A DNA stretch of 5,582 bases from Chloroflexota bacterium (GCA_025450375.1 JANWHO010000325.1:1-5582); one strand, 5' to 3'. Shown: positions 1-5,516, numbered from the stretch's first letter. Notes: generated by a model from the letters alone, not told the origin. A program made the numbers and translations.

Positions 1-225
1 ATTATTACCCCCGGCAGCAAGCTCACGCCGGTCATCATCTCCAAGGGTGTCCACGGCATCGGCCAGGTGACTGGCACCATAGCTGATCTGAAGCTCAAGA
101 ATGGATACGAGATCGTCCACGTAACCTGGAGCCGGCTGACCGTGAGCTACGACGTGACCAGCGCGATTGGCCTATCCAAGCTCAGTATCAAGGATCTTTT
201 GGCGATCGCCGCCACCGTCTCCTGA
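1..225 (+). CDS. C-terminal fragment of an unrecognised protein (5' end outside window)
   Basis: An open frame runs from the first base of the window to a TGA at 223-225, giving the last 74 residues of a protein whose start lies upstream. The frame has mostly G or C in third codon positions, which supports real coding. The fragment is rich in Thr, Val, Ile and Lys, with alternating hydrophobic and polar stretches such as NGYEIVHVTW and RLTVSYDV that suggest beta strands. It ends in a more hydrophobic segment (KDLLAIAATVS). I see no recognisable motif, transmembrane helix or catalytic signature and do not assign a family. The next gene starts 23 bp downstream on the same strand, so the two may be co-transcribed, although a possible promoter-like -10 lies in the gap. 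Confidence 0.6.
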   Translation: MITPGSKLTPVIISKGVHGIGQVTGTIADLKLKNGYEIVHVTWSRLTVSYDVTSAIGLSKLSIKDLLAIAATVS

Positions 226-248
226 TCCCAGCCTGCTACACTGGAGGG

Positions 249-1448
249 GTGAGCACATTGCCGCCCCTCCAGGAGCTTCGCGCGGAAATCATCTCGGTTG
301 GCACCGAGTTACTCCTCGGTGAAATTACCGATACCAACGCGCGGTGGCTCGCCGCCCGCCTTCCGGCTCTCGGGATCACCCTGTACAGGATTCAACAGGT
401 GGGAGACAACCTTGGCCGCCTCCAGGAGTCGCTGCGCCAGGCATGGGAACGGGCCGACCTGCTCATTCTGACCGGTGGCCTGGGACCAACCGAGGATGAC
501 CTGACCCGCGAGGCCATCTCCGGACTTCTCGGAGAGACCATGGTGGTGCGTCCAGACCTCGAAGAGAATCTCCGCCGCTTCTTTTCCCGCCGCGGCCGAG
601 CCATGCCGGAGCGGAACCTGAAGCAAGCCACGGTCATTCCCTCCTGCGAGGTCGTGGCGAATCCGGTGGGTACGGCTCCCGGATGGTGGGTGCGGCGGGA
701 GCACCGGCGGATCGTGGCCATGCCTGGAGTGCCGTCCGAGATGCGCCGGATGTGGCTGGAAGAGGTCGAGCCGCGGCTGGCCCGGATCGCTCACGGCGGG
801 GTGATTCTCAGCCGTACCCTCAAAATCCTGGGGATTGGTGAGTCGGCGGTGGAGGAACGGCTGGGCGAGCTGGTCCACGCCGCGAACCCTACCGCCGCCA
901 CGTACGCTCGTGACGACGGGATTCACGTGCGCCTCACCGCTCGGGCCAATGACATCGACGCCGCGCGGGCAGCCCTGGCCCCGGTGGAGGAACAGGTACG
1001 CGGCTTATTCGGCGAAGCCATTTTTGGCGTGGACGACGAGGGCCTCCCGGAAGTCACGGCGAGACGGTTACTTTCGGCGGGCCTGCGGGTGGCCGTGGCG
1101 GAGGCCGGTCTGAGCGGCGCTCTCTGCGCCAGTCTCGATATCGGTCCGCTGGCGGGCGGGTTGGTATTGCCCATGGACTCGGTCATGGGGACCGAAGCGA
1201 GCGCGGAGGCGATGGCACTTTCCCTGGCCCATCGGGCTCGCGGGACCTTTCCCGCCCCGGTAGGGGTGGGCGGCTGCCTGGTCCCAATCGATGCCCACCA
1301 CCTATTGATCGCCGTCGCGGTGCTGACGGACTCGGGTGAACGGGTGGTCGTGGAGGAGCATACGACGGAACGTGCGGACGGTCCGCGACGGGCCGTGCTG
1401 TCGGCCGCCGCCCTGCTCCGCGAACTGCCCGGAACGCTCACGGTCTAG
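249..1448 (+). CDS. cinA: CinA-like protein with intact MoCF-type N-terminal domain and degenerate NMN-deamidase-like C-terminal domain
   Basis: The 399-residue length is near the usual CinA length. Residues about 11-175 form a MoCF_biosynth-type domain with GTELLLGEITDTN (18-30), LTGGLGPTEDDLT (74-86), NLKQA (123-127) and MPGVPSEM (158-165). Residues about 186-260 match the CinA middle (KH-like) domain, with LGIGES (194-199) and NPTAATYA (213-220). In the family, the N-terminal domain has ADP-ribose pyrophosphatase activity and the C-terminal domain deamidates NMN in cytosolic pyridine-nucleotide salvage. Here the C-terminal domain (about 267-395) is poorly conserved: the usual AESCTGG serine motif reads AEAGLSG (284-290), and the usual GIAGPGG region reads GVGGCLV (339-345). 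Deamidase activity is therefore probably lost. GTG at 249 is the longest start, but GGAGG at 243-247 sits only 1 nt before it. An in-frame TTG at 258 has better spacing (10 nt) and may be the true start. The 3' end overlaps the convergent glycosyltransferase gene. Confidence 0.93.
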   Translation: MSTLPPLQELRAEIISVGTELLLGEITDTNARWLAARLPALGITLYRIQQVGDNLGRLQESLRQAWERADLLILTGGLGPTEDDLTREAISGLLGETMVVRPDLEENLRRFFSRRGRAMPERNLKQATVIPSCEVVANPVGTAPGWWVRREHRRIVAMPGVPSEMRRMWLEEVEPRLARIAHGGVILSRTLKILGIGESAVEERLGELVHAANPTAATYARDDGIHVRLTARANDIDAARAALAPVEEQVRGLFGEAIFGVDDEGLPEVTARRLLSAGLRVAVAEAGLSGALCASLDIGPLAGGLVLPMDSVMGTEASAEAMALSLAHRARGTFPAPVGVGGCLVPIDAHHLLIAVAVLTDSGERVVVEEHTTERADGPRRAVLSAAALLRELPGTLTV

Positions 1449-2576
1449 CCATAGCTTCCTCCCCATCCAGAACAAAATGACCAGAATCGTAAGCTGCACC
1501 ATCAGGTGAGTGGTCAAGCCACGAGTGCCGTGCCAGCGCTCAAGCTGGATGTCCACGAGCAGTATTCCGCCCCATGCCACCACGATGGGGTGCATTTTGC
1601 TCACCCCCAGGAGGATGAAGAGGGGGAGGAGCAGATTGACGTAGTGGTGGTACCACATGATGTTTGGTAGTACGGCGGTGGCCAGAGCCAGGACTACGAA
1701 GCCCAGATCATGCTCCTTCAAGCGAAAAGTGAGCCAGGCGCCAACCACAATTGCCACGCCCAGGAAAAGATTGAGGAGAGACTGCGCGCGGGCCAGTTCA
1801 TGCACATTGATGAACCCATTATATTCGAGCACCGCGACGAATGCCTGGCTGTTGCCAAAATCGCCGGAAAAGGAATTCGGTAAACCCTGCAATACGGAAT
1901 AATAGGCATGAAGATTGTGCCAGCCAAAGAGCATCGCCGAGAGCCCACACTCGCCGGCCAGAAAGAGAAGGGCGTAGACCAGGGTTGTCCCGCCGCCTAC
2001 CATGAGCGGGTAGAGAAAGAACACGGCCGGACTCAGCTTGAGCGCCACCGCCGATGCCAGCCCGAATCCAGCCAGGGCTGGACGGGACGGAGTGTAGAGC
2101 CAGACCAGGAGGAGACAGGCTTCCGGGAAAAGATTGATCTGCCCCAGATCCAGATTTTCAAAGAACGGGGAAAAGCCCAGGGCCAGGATGAACCACCAAT
2201 AGATGTGAGCAAGCCGGTATCCGAACCGGCGAGCTACCCCTGCCACGATAACGATCAGTAGGGCGACGTTGAGTCCACCATACAGCACGACGCGGAACAG
2301 GCCGTGCGTCAGCGGAGCAAACGGGGCTATGAACAGCAGCGACGGCAGCGGGTAGAGGAATCCGTAGCCAAGCGACCGATCCGCGTAAACATCTCCCCCG
2401 TGGAACCCTACCCGACACGCTCTGAGATAGATGTCGAGATCCTGGAAGAGGGGAAGATGCATTTGGGATAGAAATCGCAGGTCGGTGTAGAGCCCGAGGG
2501 AAAGGTACACCAGGAGACAGAACGCCACCCCTGCCTGGAACCAAAAAGCATGGGACGCCGTTCGAGACCACATCAC
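1302..2576 (-). CDS. GT87-like (DUF2029-type) polyprenol-phosphate-dependent membrane glycosyltransferase
   Basis: This 424-residue integral membrane protein has about ten hydrophobic segments, the first at about 13-30 and the last at about 355-371. Family-like features are an early acidic loop FQDLDIY (44-50), where GT-C enzymes carry catalytic aspartate, DVYA (62-65), a YPLPSLLFIAPFAPL block (75-89), LGQIN (144-148), ALKLSPAVFFLYPL (178-191) and NIMWYHHYVNLLLP (305-318). GT87 enzymes transfer a sugar, typically mannose, from a lipid-linked donor to a glycan on the outer face of the cytoplasmic membrane; the acceptor here is unknown. The start is GTG at 2576, with ATG directly after it at 2573 as an equal alternative. 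A purine-rich AAAGG lies a few bases upstream. The last ~48 residues are hydrophilic, basic and lie wholly antisense to the cinA 3' end, so they are probably a dispensable tail. It is transcribed away from the small-gene trio. Confidence 0.85.
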   Translation of the reverse strand: MMWSRTASHAFWFQAGVAFCLLVYLSLGLYTDLRFLSQMHLPLFQDLDIYLRACRVGFHGGDVYADRSLGYGFLYPLPSLLFIAPFAPLTHGLFRVVLYGGLNVALLIVIVAGVARRFGYRLAHIYWWFILALGFSPFFENLDLGQINLFPEACLLLVWLYTPSRPALAGFGLASAVALKLSPAVFFLYPLMVGGGTTLVYALLFLAGECGLSAMLFGWHNLHAYYSVLQGLPNSFSGDFGNSQAFVAVLEYNGFINVHELARAQSLLNLFLGVAIVVGAWLTFRLKEHDLGFVVLALATAVLPNIMWYHHYVNLLLPLFILLGVSKMHPIVVAWGGILLVDIQLERWHGTRGLTTHLMVQLTILVILFWMGRKLWLDRERSGQFAEQGGGRQHGPSRTVRTFRRMLLHDHPFTRVRQHRDGDQ

Positions 2577-2633
2577 CGGCGCCTTTCCCTTTGCCGCGAG
2601 GCGCCATGGTCCGCGCTCGCGATTGCCGCATTG

Positions 2634-2642
2634 AATATAGCA
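2634..2642 (-). promoter_or_regulatory. Extended -10 promoter element for the GT87-like gene
   Basis: On the minus strand this reads TGCTATATT: a TG-N extension followed by TATATT, a 5/6 match to the sigma70 -10 hexamer. No good -35 is seen at the normal distance, which extended -10 promoters tolerate. The predicted transcript would begin near 2627, about 50 nt before the GTG at 2576. The call rests on motif match and position only. Confidence 0.45.
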
Positions 2643-2677
2643 GCAATATCGGGCCCCATGCCTTCCAGGAAACGGCG

Positions 2678-2686
2678 TGCTATACT
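2678..2686 (+). promoter_or_regulatory. Extended -10 promoter element for the small-gene trio
   Basis: The sequence TGCTATACT combines a TG-N extension with TATACT, a 5/6 match to the -10 consensus. No convincing -35 lies upstream. Transcription would begin near 2693 and leave a leader of about 67 nt before the TTG start at 2760. It faces away from a near-identical element on the other strand (2634-2642), so the two promoters are divergent and about 35 bp apart. Confidence 0.5.
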
Positions 2687-2759
2687 AAGAGCCTGAAGGC
2701 ACGGCCCACTCGGACCATCGCCGGGTCGCCATACGTCATGGCGCGGGGAGAGTACGAAC

Positions 2760-3107
2760 TTGGGTGAGATCATCTACCTTTCGCGGGAGCGCATCCACGT
2801 AACCCTGTACACGCAAACAGGGGCATGGTGGCGCCGTGGGACTGCCCTCAACGAGGACGATGAGCGCGCCCTCACTGTCCTGACCGCCGCGATCACCGAG
2901 CTGGGTCCGTGGTACTTCGAGTTGAGGACACGACCATGGATCACGCATTTTTACGAAGTGGCCCTCCATGGCGGGTGGTGGTCGCCCGTGGTAATGGTGG
3001 ACCATGCCGTCTTCTCGCAAGGATGTGTGCCCGATCACGCGGCGCTCCGCGCGCACCTCAGGCGGCAAATCCATCTTCTGCGGCCGCGCCTGGCGAAGTC
3101 CAGTTAA
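2760..3107 (+). CDS. Unrecognised small Trp-rich protein, first gene of a three-gene cluster
   Basis: The gene encodes 115 residues and starts at TTG 2760; GGGGAG at 2745-2750 lies 9 nt upstream, a sound Shine-Dalgarno position. No in-frame ATG occurs until late in the gene, so the TTG start is well supported. The protein has six tryptophans, including two WW pairs (23-24 and 73-74) plus W51 and W60, one cysteine (C89), and a basic C-terminal helix-like stretch (about 93-113, HAALRAHLRRQIHLLRPRL). The middle is acidic (NEDDER, 31-36). I see no signal peptide or membrane span, so it is probably cytosolic. I do not recognise a family. The next gene begins 10 bp after the TAA, which suggests co-transcription and perhaps joint function. 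Confidence 0.68.
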   Translation: MGEIIYLSRERIHVTLYTQTGAWWRRGTALNEDDERALTVLTAAITELGPWYFELRTRPWITHFYEVALHGGWWSPVVMVDHAVFSQGCVPDHAALRAHLRRQIHLLRPRLAKSS

Positions 3108-3117
3108 TTGAATTCTG

Positions 3118-3516
3118 ATGTCCCCAGCGGAGTGCTTAGTGACCCCTGAAGTTACGGCGATCGCCGAGGATCTGTATCGCTACCTCCGCTCGGTTGGCGG
3201 CGTCTCGGAGGTACACCGTCCGGTACCGATTCGCAAGAAGCCGGCCCCTCGTGGCCGCCCGCCCGTCCCGGCATTTATGGCCGCGCCCGAGGCCGCGTTT
3301 GAGATCAGCTTCGTCTATAAGTACGAAGCGCGGATCTTCCGCTATTACGTGGATGCCCGTGATGACCTACGCGCGGTAACCGAGACCTTAAGGTCTCACA
3401 CCAATGGGGAACTGATGGTACGCGTACCTGGGGGGTACGGAGACGTGCTGCCAAATGACATTCATTATGTGAATCGTCTGAACCTCGCCCCTGGAACCCT
3501 CGCACCCCTTCGCTGA
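3118..3516 (+). CDS. Unrecognised small protein with Pro/Arg-rich linker, second gene of the cluster
   Basis: This frame encodes 132 residues from ATG 3118. That ATG has no clear ribosome binding site. An in-frame GTG at 3139 has GGAG at 3129-3132 with a 6-nt spacer and would give 125 residues, so it may be the true start. Residues about 9-33 look helical. A basic proline-rich linker (about 35-51, with RKKPAPRGRPPVP) follows. The C-terminal part (about 59-121) looks mixed alpha/beta, with FEISFVYKYEARIFRYYVDA (61-80) reading as a strand pair, then VPGGYGDVLPNDIHYV. No known catalytic motif, signal peptide or membrane span is visible. The layout (helix, flexible linker, compact domain) hints at a binding or adaptor role, which is inference only. 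Two perfect DNA palindromes lie inside the gene. Confidence 0.68.
   Translation: MSPAECLVTPEVTAIAEDLYRYLRSVGGVSEVHRPVPIRKKPAPRGRPPVPAFMAAPEAAFEISFVYKYEARIFRYYVDARDDLRAVTETLRSHTNGELMVRVPGGYGDVLPNDIHYVNRLNLAPGTLAPLR
3382..3397. repeat. Perfect 16-bp palindrome inside the second cluster gene
   Basis: GAGACCTTAAGGTCTC reads identically on both strands. It covers the codons for ETLRS and forces a TTA Leu and an AGG Arg codon, both unusual in such GC-rich sequence. At uniform base composition, a 16-bp palindrome is expected about 0.09 times in a window this size, so it is notable but could be chance. Confidence 0.6.
3417..3428. repeat. Perfect 12-bp palindrome inside the second cluster gene
   Basis: GGTACGCGTACC is self-complementary and lies 19 bp after the 16-bp palindrome. 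A 12-bp palindrome alone is expected about once per window, so only its closeness to the longer one draws attention. Confidence 0.5.
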
Positions 3517-3547
3517 TGCTTCCGCCTCCGGGCAAGAAAGGTCTATC

Positions 3548-3994
3548 GTGATCGATTTCCCCGCGCGGACTGAACGCCTGTCGCTCACCCTTGGCATTCT
3601 CTGTGACCACGCCCTGATTGGCCAGGATGGCAAGCTGAGCCTGATCGGTATCTTCGACCATATTGGGGTGAGCCAACTGCCTGCTCAGCACCCGCGCTTC
3701 TTCGTGGTGGTAGTCCTGCAGGGGAATTCCCAGGAACAGCAGGTGGAGATGGAGTTTGTCGCCCCCGATGGGAGGAGTCTGATGCGGGAGGCCATTCCCA
3801 TCGATCCACAGGCCGTGGCCCAGGGAAATGGGAAGCTGCTGGCCGAGATTAACATGTTGGTGCTCGATCAGCCAGGTACCTTCGAATTTCGAGTTTCCGG
3901 CGGAGGCCGGGTGCTAGGGACTATTCCCCTGCATGTGGATCAGGTGCAGCCGGAGCAGCAACTCACCGGCCCCACCCCGATCCCCCGCGCTTAA
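3548..3994 (+). CDS. DUF6941-like beta-sandwich protein of unknown function, third gene of the cluster
   Basis: The 148-residue product starts at GTG 3548, with AAAGG at 3537-3541 six nt upstream. The N-terminal block LGILCDHALIGQDGKLSLIGIFDHI (15-39) matches the signature I associate with the DUF6941 family, whose members open with an ILCD-x-A...GK-x-x-LIG-x-FD pattern. The rest alternates strands: FFVVVVLQG (51-59), QVEMEFVAPDGRSL (65-78), KLLAEINMLVLDQPGTFEFRVSGGGRVLGTIPLHV (96-130). This fits a small Ig-like or C2-like beta sandwich. No signal peptide, membrane span or catalytic motif is visible. The family has no established function that I know of. It is the last gene of a rightward cluster, 31 bp after the previous stop, and its TAA overlaps the stop of the convergent membrane-protein gene. 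Confidence 0.8.
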   Translation: MIDFPARTERLSLTLGILCDHALIGQDGKLSLIGIFDHIGVSQLPAQHPRFFVVVVLQGNSQEQQVEMEFVAPDGRSLMREAIPIDPQAVAQGNGKLLAEINMLVLDQPGTFEFRVSGGGRVLGTIPLHVDQVQPEQQLTGPTPIPRA

Positions 3995-4002
3995 ACGCGC
4001 GG
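3985..4002. terminator. Short GC hairpin spanning two convergent stop codons
   Basis: CCGCGC (3985-3990) and GCGCGG (3997-4002) can form a 6-bp all-GC stem with a TTAAAC loop. The loop holds the plus-strand TAA (3992-3994) and the minus-strand stop (3991-3993). Neither side has a T tract, so it is not a classical intrinsic terminator. It may act as a weak bidirectional terminator or RNA end stabiliser. Confidence 0.35.
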
Positions 4003-4188
4003 ACGCGCCTCCTCGATCAGGGTCCAGACCAGGAACCCGCCGATCAGGAGGAAGCCGCCGGCCGCTCCCGCCGCCGCCAGCACCTCGGTCGGAATGCCCG
4101 TGTGGTGCACCAAGAGCGCGATTCCGACCAGCAGGACGAATGAAAACGCCGAGAACGCATTAAACGGGGTGACAATCGCATTGTTCAT
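3991..4188 (-). CDS. Small two-helix membrane protein of unknown function
   Basis: The gene encodes 65 residues from ATG 4188. Two hydrophobic helices are clear: about 9-28 (FNAFSAFSFVLLVGIALLVH) and about 36-58, a Gly/Ala-rich stretch ending FLLIGGFLVWTLI. They are joined by a short loop with His28-His29. The short tail EEARPRV contains both acidic and basic residues. The helix-loop-helix shape suggests a small inner-membrane protein, perhaps a subunit or regulator, but I recognise no family. The ribosome binding site is weak: GGAG lies about 13 nt before the start. A candidate promoter lies about 80-110 bp upstream. The gene is on the same strand as the epimerase gene, 135 bp downstream of it, so it may have its own promoter or be read from that gene. 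GC-rich periodicity and membrane character support it as real. Confidence 0.65.
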   Translation of the reverse strand: MNNAIVTPFNAFSAFSFVLLVGIALLVHHTGIPTEVLAAAGAAGGFLLIGGFLVWTLIEEARPRV

Positions 4189-4267
4189 GATGGGTCGCCG
4201 TCTCCATTCACGAAACCGCGGGATCGACCGCTACCGGCCGGCCGCTCGCCTTCTTTCCTCTGGCGTG

Positions 4268-4297
4268 ATCATACGCGATCCGGCCCCGCCCCGTCAT
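4268..4297 (-). promoter_or_regulatory. Candidate sigma70-type promoter for the small membrane protein gene
   Basis: On the minus strand, ATGACG (4292-4297, 4/6 to the -35) is followed after 18 bp by TATGAT (4268-4273, 5/6 to the -10). The transcript would start near 4261, giving a ~70-nt leader before ATG 4188. The rest of the gap 4189-4323 holds a GC-rich stretch with the palindrome CCGGCCGG and no gene. Confidence 0.4.
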
Positions 4298-4323
4298 CTT
4301 TTGAGTTGGAAAGGCCGCCAAGT

Positions 4324-5364
4324 CTAGAAGAAGCGCTTCGCGAGCCGGAGCACTCCTTGCTTCCAGGGCACCCGATGCGAGACCCCGGCGCTGTGCTCGA
4401 AGGCAGCCAGATTCGCGAGATACCAGCGATAGTTCCGCACCAGGGCTTCCTGGTTTGAGAACTTGGGCGTCCAGCCCAACACTCGCTCTGCTTTCTCAAT
4501 CGAGACAAATGAGTCTTTCGATGCCGTCTCATACACCCATTTGTACAGAGGAGACATGCGCAGCGCCTCCAGCACCCGCAGGGCAAGAATCGCCGGTCCG
4601 GCGGGGAGCGGGCGGATCTGCTTCCCATGGCCAGCTTCATCCAGAACGGCCTGATAATCCTCGCGCATGGTCAAGAACACCTTGGCCCCAATGTTGAAGG
4701 TATCGTTCACCCGCGCTCGGTCCAGGGTAGAGGCGAGGTAGATTGCCTCGCAGAGATCCTCGACATCAAGCAGTTGGTACCGATTATGGCCGCTGCCCAA
4801 CATGGGGAAGCCGTGCCCATTCGCCGCCCAGTCGTAGAAGAGAGCGAATACTCCTAACCGCTCAGGCCCAACGAACGACTTCGGACGCACGATCGGCACG
4901 CACATTCCCTGGGCGCGGTAGCGTTCACAGATCCGTTCGGCCCGAATCTTCGCCCGACCATAGGCGCCGACCCCATGAAGAGGATCGTCCTCGCGCAACG
5001 GATGGTGATCAGGGATGCCGTACACAGCGGTGGACGAGACATGCACCACCCGATCCACGCTATGAACCTGGGCGGAGGCGAGCACGTTCTTGGTACCGCC
5101 AATGTCGGTGGTGAAGATGTCCTGCTTCGTATACAGCGGCAGGGCCGCCGCTGTGTGGATCACCACGTCTACTCCTTCCATGGCCCGATCCACGGTCACC
5201 CGGTCGCGGATGTCGCCCGTGATCGCCGTCACCTTGTCGCGCGCGTCCGGGTAGTCAAACGGCGCCAGATCCAGCGACCCCACCTCGTGACCCCGCGCGA
5301 GGAGATAGCGGGCCATATTGATTCCGAGAAATCCGGACCCCCCGGTAATCAGATACCTTGCCAT
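4324..5364 (-). CDS. NAD(P)-dependent epimerase/dehydratase (extended SDR, sugar-nucleotide type)
   Basis: The 346-residue length is normal for extended short-chain dehydrogenases acting on nucleotide sugars. The Rossmann motif TGGSGFLG is at 7-14, and an acidic residue ends strand 2 (D32), as in NAD-preferring members. GDIRD (50-54) and HTAAA (70-74) follow. The catalytic set is Ser111 in HVSSTAVYG with Y135-x-x-x-K139. The C-terminal part has the family's substrate-side pattern, ending KAERVLGWTPK. Members interconvert or dehydrate sugars such as UDP-glucose/galactose in the cytosol for cell-surface glycans; the substrate here cannot be told from sequence, and a sterol/3beta-HSD-like role is less likely but possible. 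ATG 5364 is chosen because MARYLITGG fits the family N-terminus and AAAGGG lies about 7 nt upstream. An in-frame start at 5406 would lie inside the tRNA terminator. No promoter of its own is evident between that terminator and the start. Confidence 0.88.
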   Translation of the reverse strand: MARYLITGGSGFLGINMARYLLARGHEVGSLDLAPFDYPDARDKVTAITGDIRDRVTVDRAMEGVDVVIHTAAALPLYTKQDIFTTDIGGTKNVLASAQVHSVDRVVHVSSTAVYGIPDHHPLREDDPLHGVGAYGRAKIRAERICERYRAQGMCVPIVRPKSFVGPERLGVFALFYDWAANGHGFPMLGSGHNRYQLLDVEDLCEAIYLASTLDRARVNDTFNIGAKVFLTMREDYQAVLDEAGHGKQIRPLPAGPAILALRVLEALRMSPLYKWVYETASKDSFVSIEKAERVLGWTPKFSNQEALVRNYRWYLANLAAFEHSAGVSHRVPWKQGVLRLAKRFF

Positions 5365-5392
5365 CGCTTCCCTTTCCCTCGGCGTTAGGCGC

Positions 5393-5435
5393 CAGAAACA
5401 GCACATGCCGCCCGGAATCTCCCGGCGGCATGTGC
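5393..5435 (-). terminator. Intrinsic terminator of tRNA-Asn
   Basis: Arms 5401-5412 and 5424-5435 pair over 12 bp. After a C-C mismatch, GG/CC (5414-5415 with 5421-5422) closes a 5-nt loop. On the minus strand the stem is followed by TGTTTCT (5394-5400), a T-rich tail. It lies 9 nt after the tRNA 3' end, and the next gene starts about 29 nt further on. Confidence 0.8.
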
Positions 5436-5444
5436 ATGAGTGTG

Positions 5445-5516
5445 CTCCCCGCGCTGGATTCGAACCAACAACCTACCGGTTAACAGCCGGTTGCTCTACC
5501 ATTGAGCTAGCGAGGA
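5445..5516 (-). tRNA. tRNA-Asn (anticodon GTT)
   Basis: On the minus strand a full cloverleaf of 72 nt folds. The acceptor stem TCCTCGC/GCGGGGA has seven pairs, one a T-G wobble. The D stem is GCTC/GAGC with loop AATGGTA. The anticodon stem ACCGG/CCGGT carries loop CTGTTAA, so the anticodon is GTT (5482-5484 region), reading AAC/AAU. The T stem GTTGG/CCAGC has loop TTCGAAT. The discriminator base is G. The 3' CCA is not encoded (CAC follows), so it must be added by tRNA nucleotidyltransferase. A promoter lies upstream and an intrinsic terminator downstream, so it forms its own transcription unit. Confidence 0.97.

Larger units (their letters stand above)
2606..2718. repeat. Nested inverted repeats around the divergent promoters
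   Basis: Outer arms are ATGGTCCG at 2606-2613 and CGGACCAT at 2711-2718. Inner arms are TATAGCA at 2636-2642 and TGCTATA at 2678-2684. Both pairs are centred near 2660-2662. The inner pair is part of the two -10 elements. The outer arms would fall just downstream of each predicted transcription start. The rest of the 183-bp gap (2577-2759) shows no gene. The matches are short, so chance remains possible. Confidence 0.4.

Noticed and set aside
309..926. Long minus-strand open frames opposite cinA (also 923-1441, 392-721 and 1068-1301)
   Set aside because: They are antisense shadows of a well-conserved gene in GC-rich DNA, with low-complexity Arg/Pro/Ser composition and no motif.
2158..2646. 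162-aa minus-strand frame overlapping the GT87-like gene (also 1718-1948 on the same strand; 1657-1902 and 1908-2261 on the plus strand)
   Set aside because: They lie inside the membrane protein gene in other frames; the GT87 frame has the family motifs and these do not.
2573..2773. 66-aa minus-strand frame whose TGA overlaps the GT87-like start, suggesting translational coupling
   Set aside because: It runs through both divergent promoters and the start of the Trp-rich gene, has no good ribosome binding site and no protein-like pattern.
4309..4324. TTGG/CCAA hairpin just after the epimerase stop as a terminator
   Set aside because: There are only four pairs with an 8-nt loop and no T tract, which is too weak to call.
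5365..5406. N-terminal extension of the epimerase from a start at 5406
   Set aside because: It would add MCCFWRLTPREREA ahead of the Rossmann fold, lie partly in the terminator stem and T-tail, and lose the well-placed ribosome binding site used by ATG 5364.
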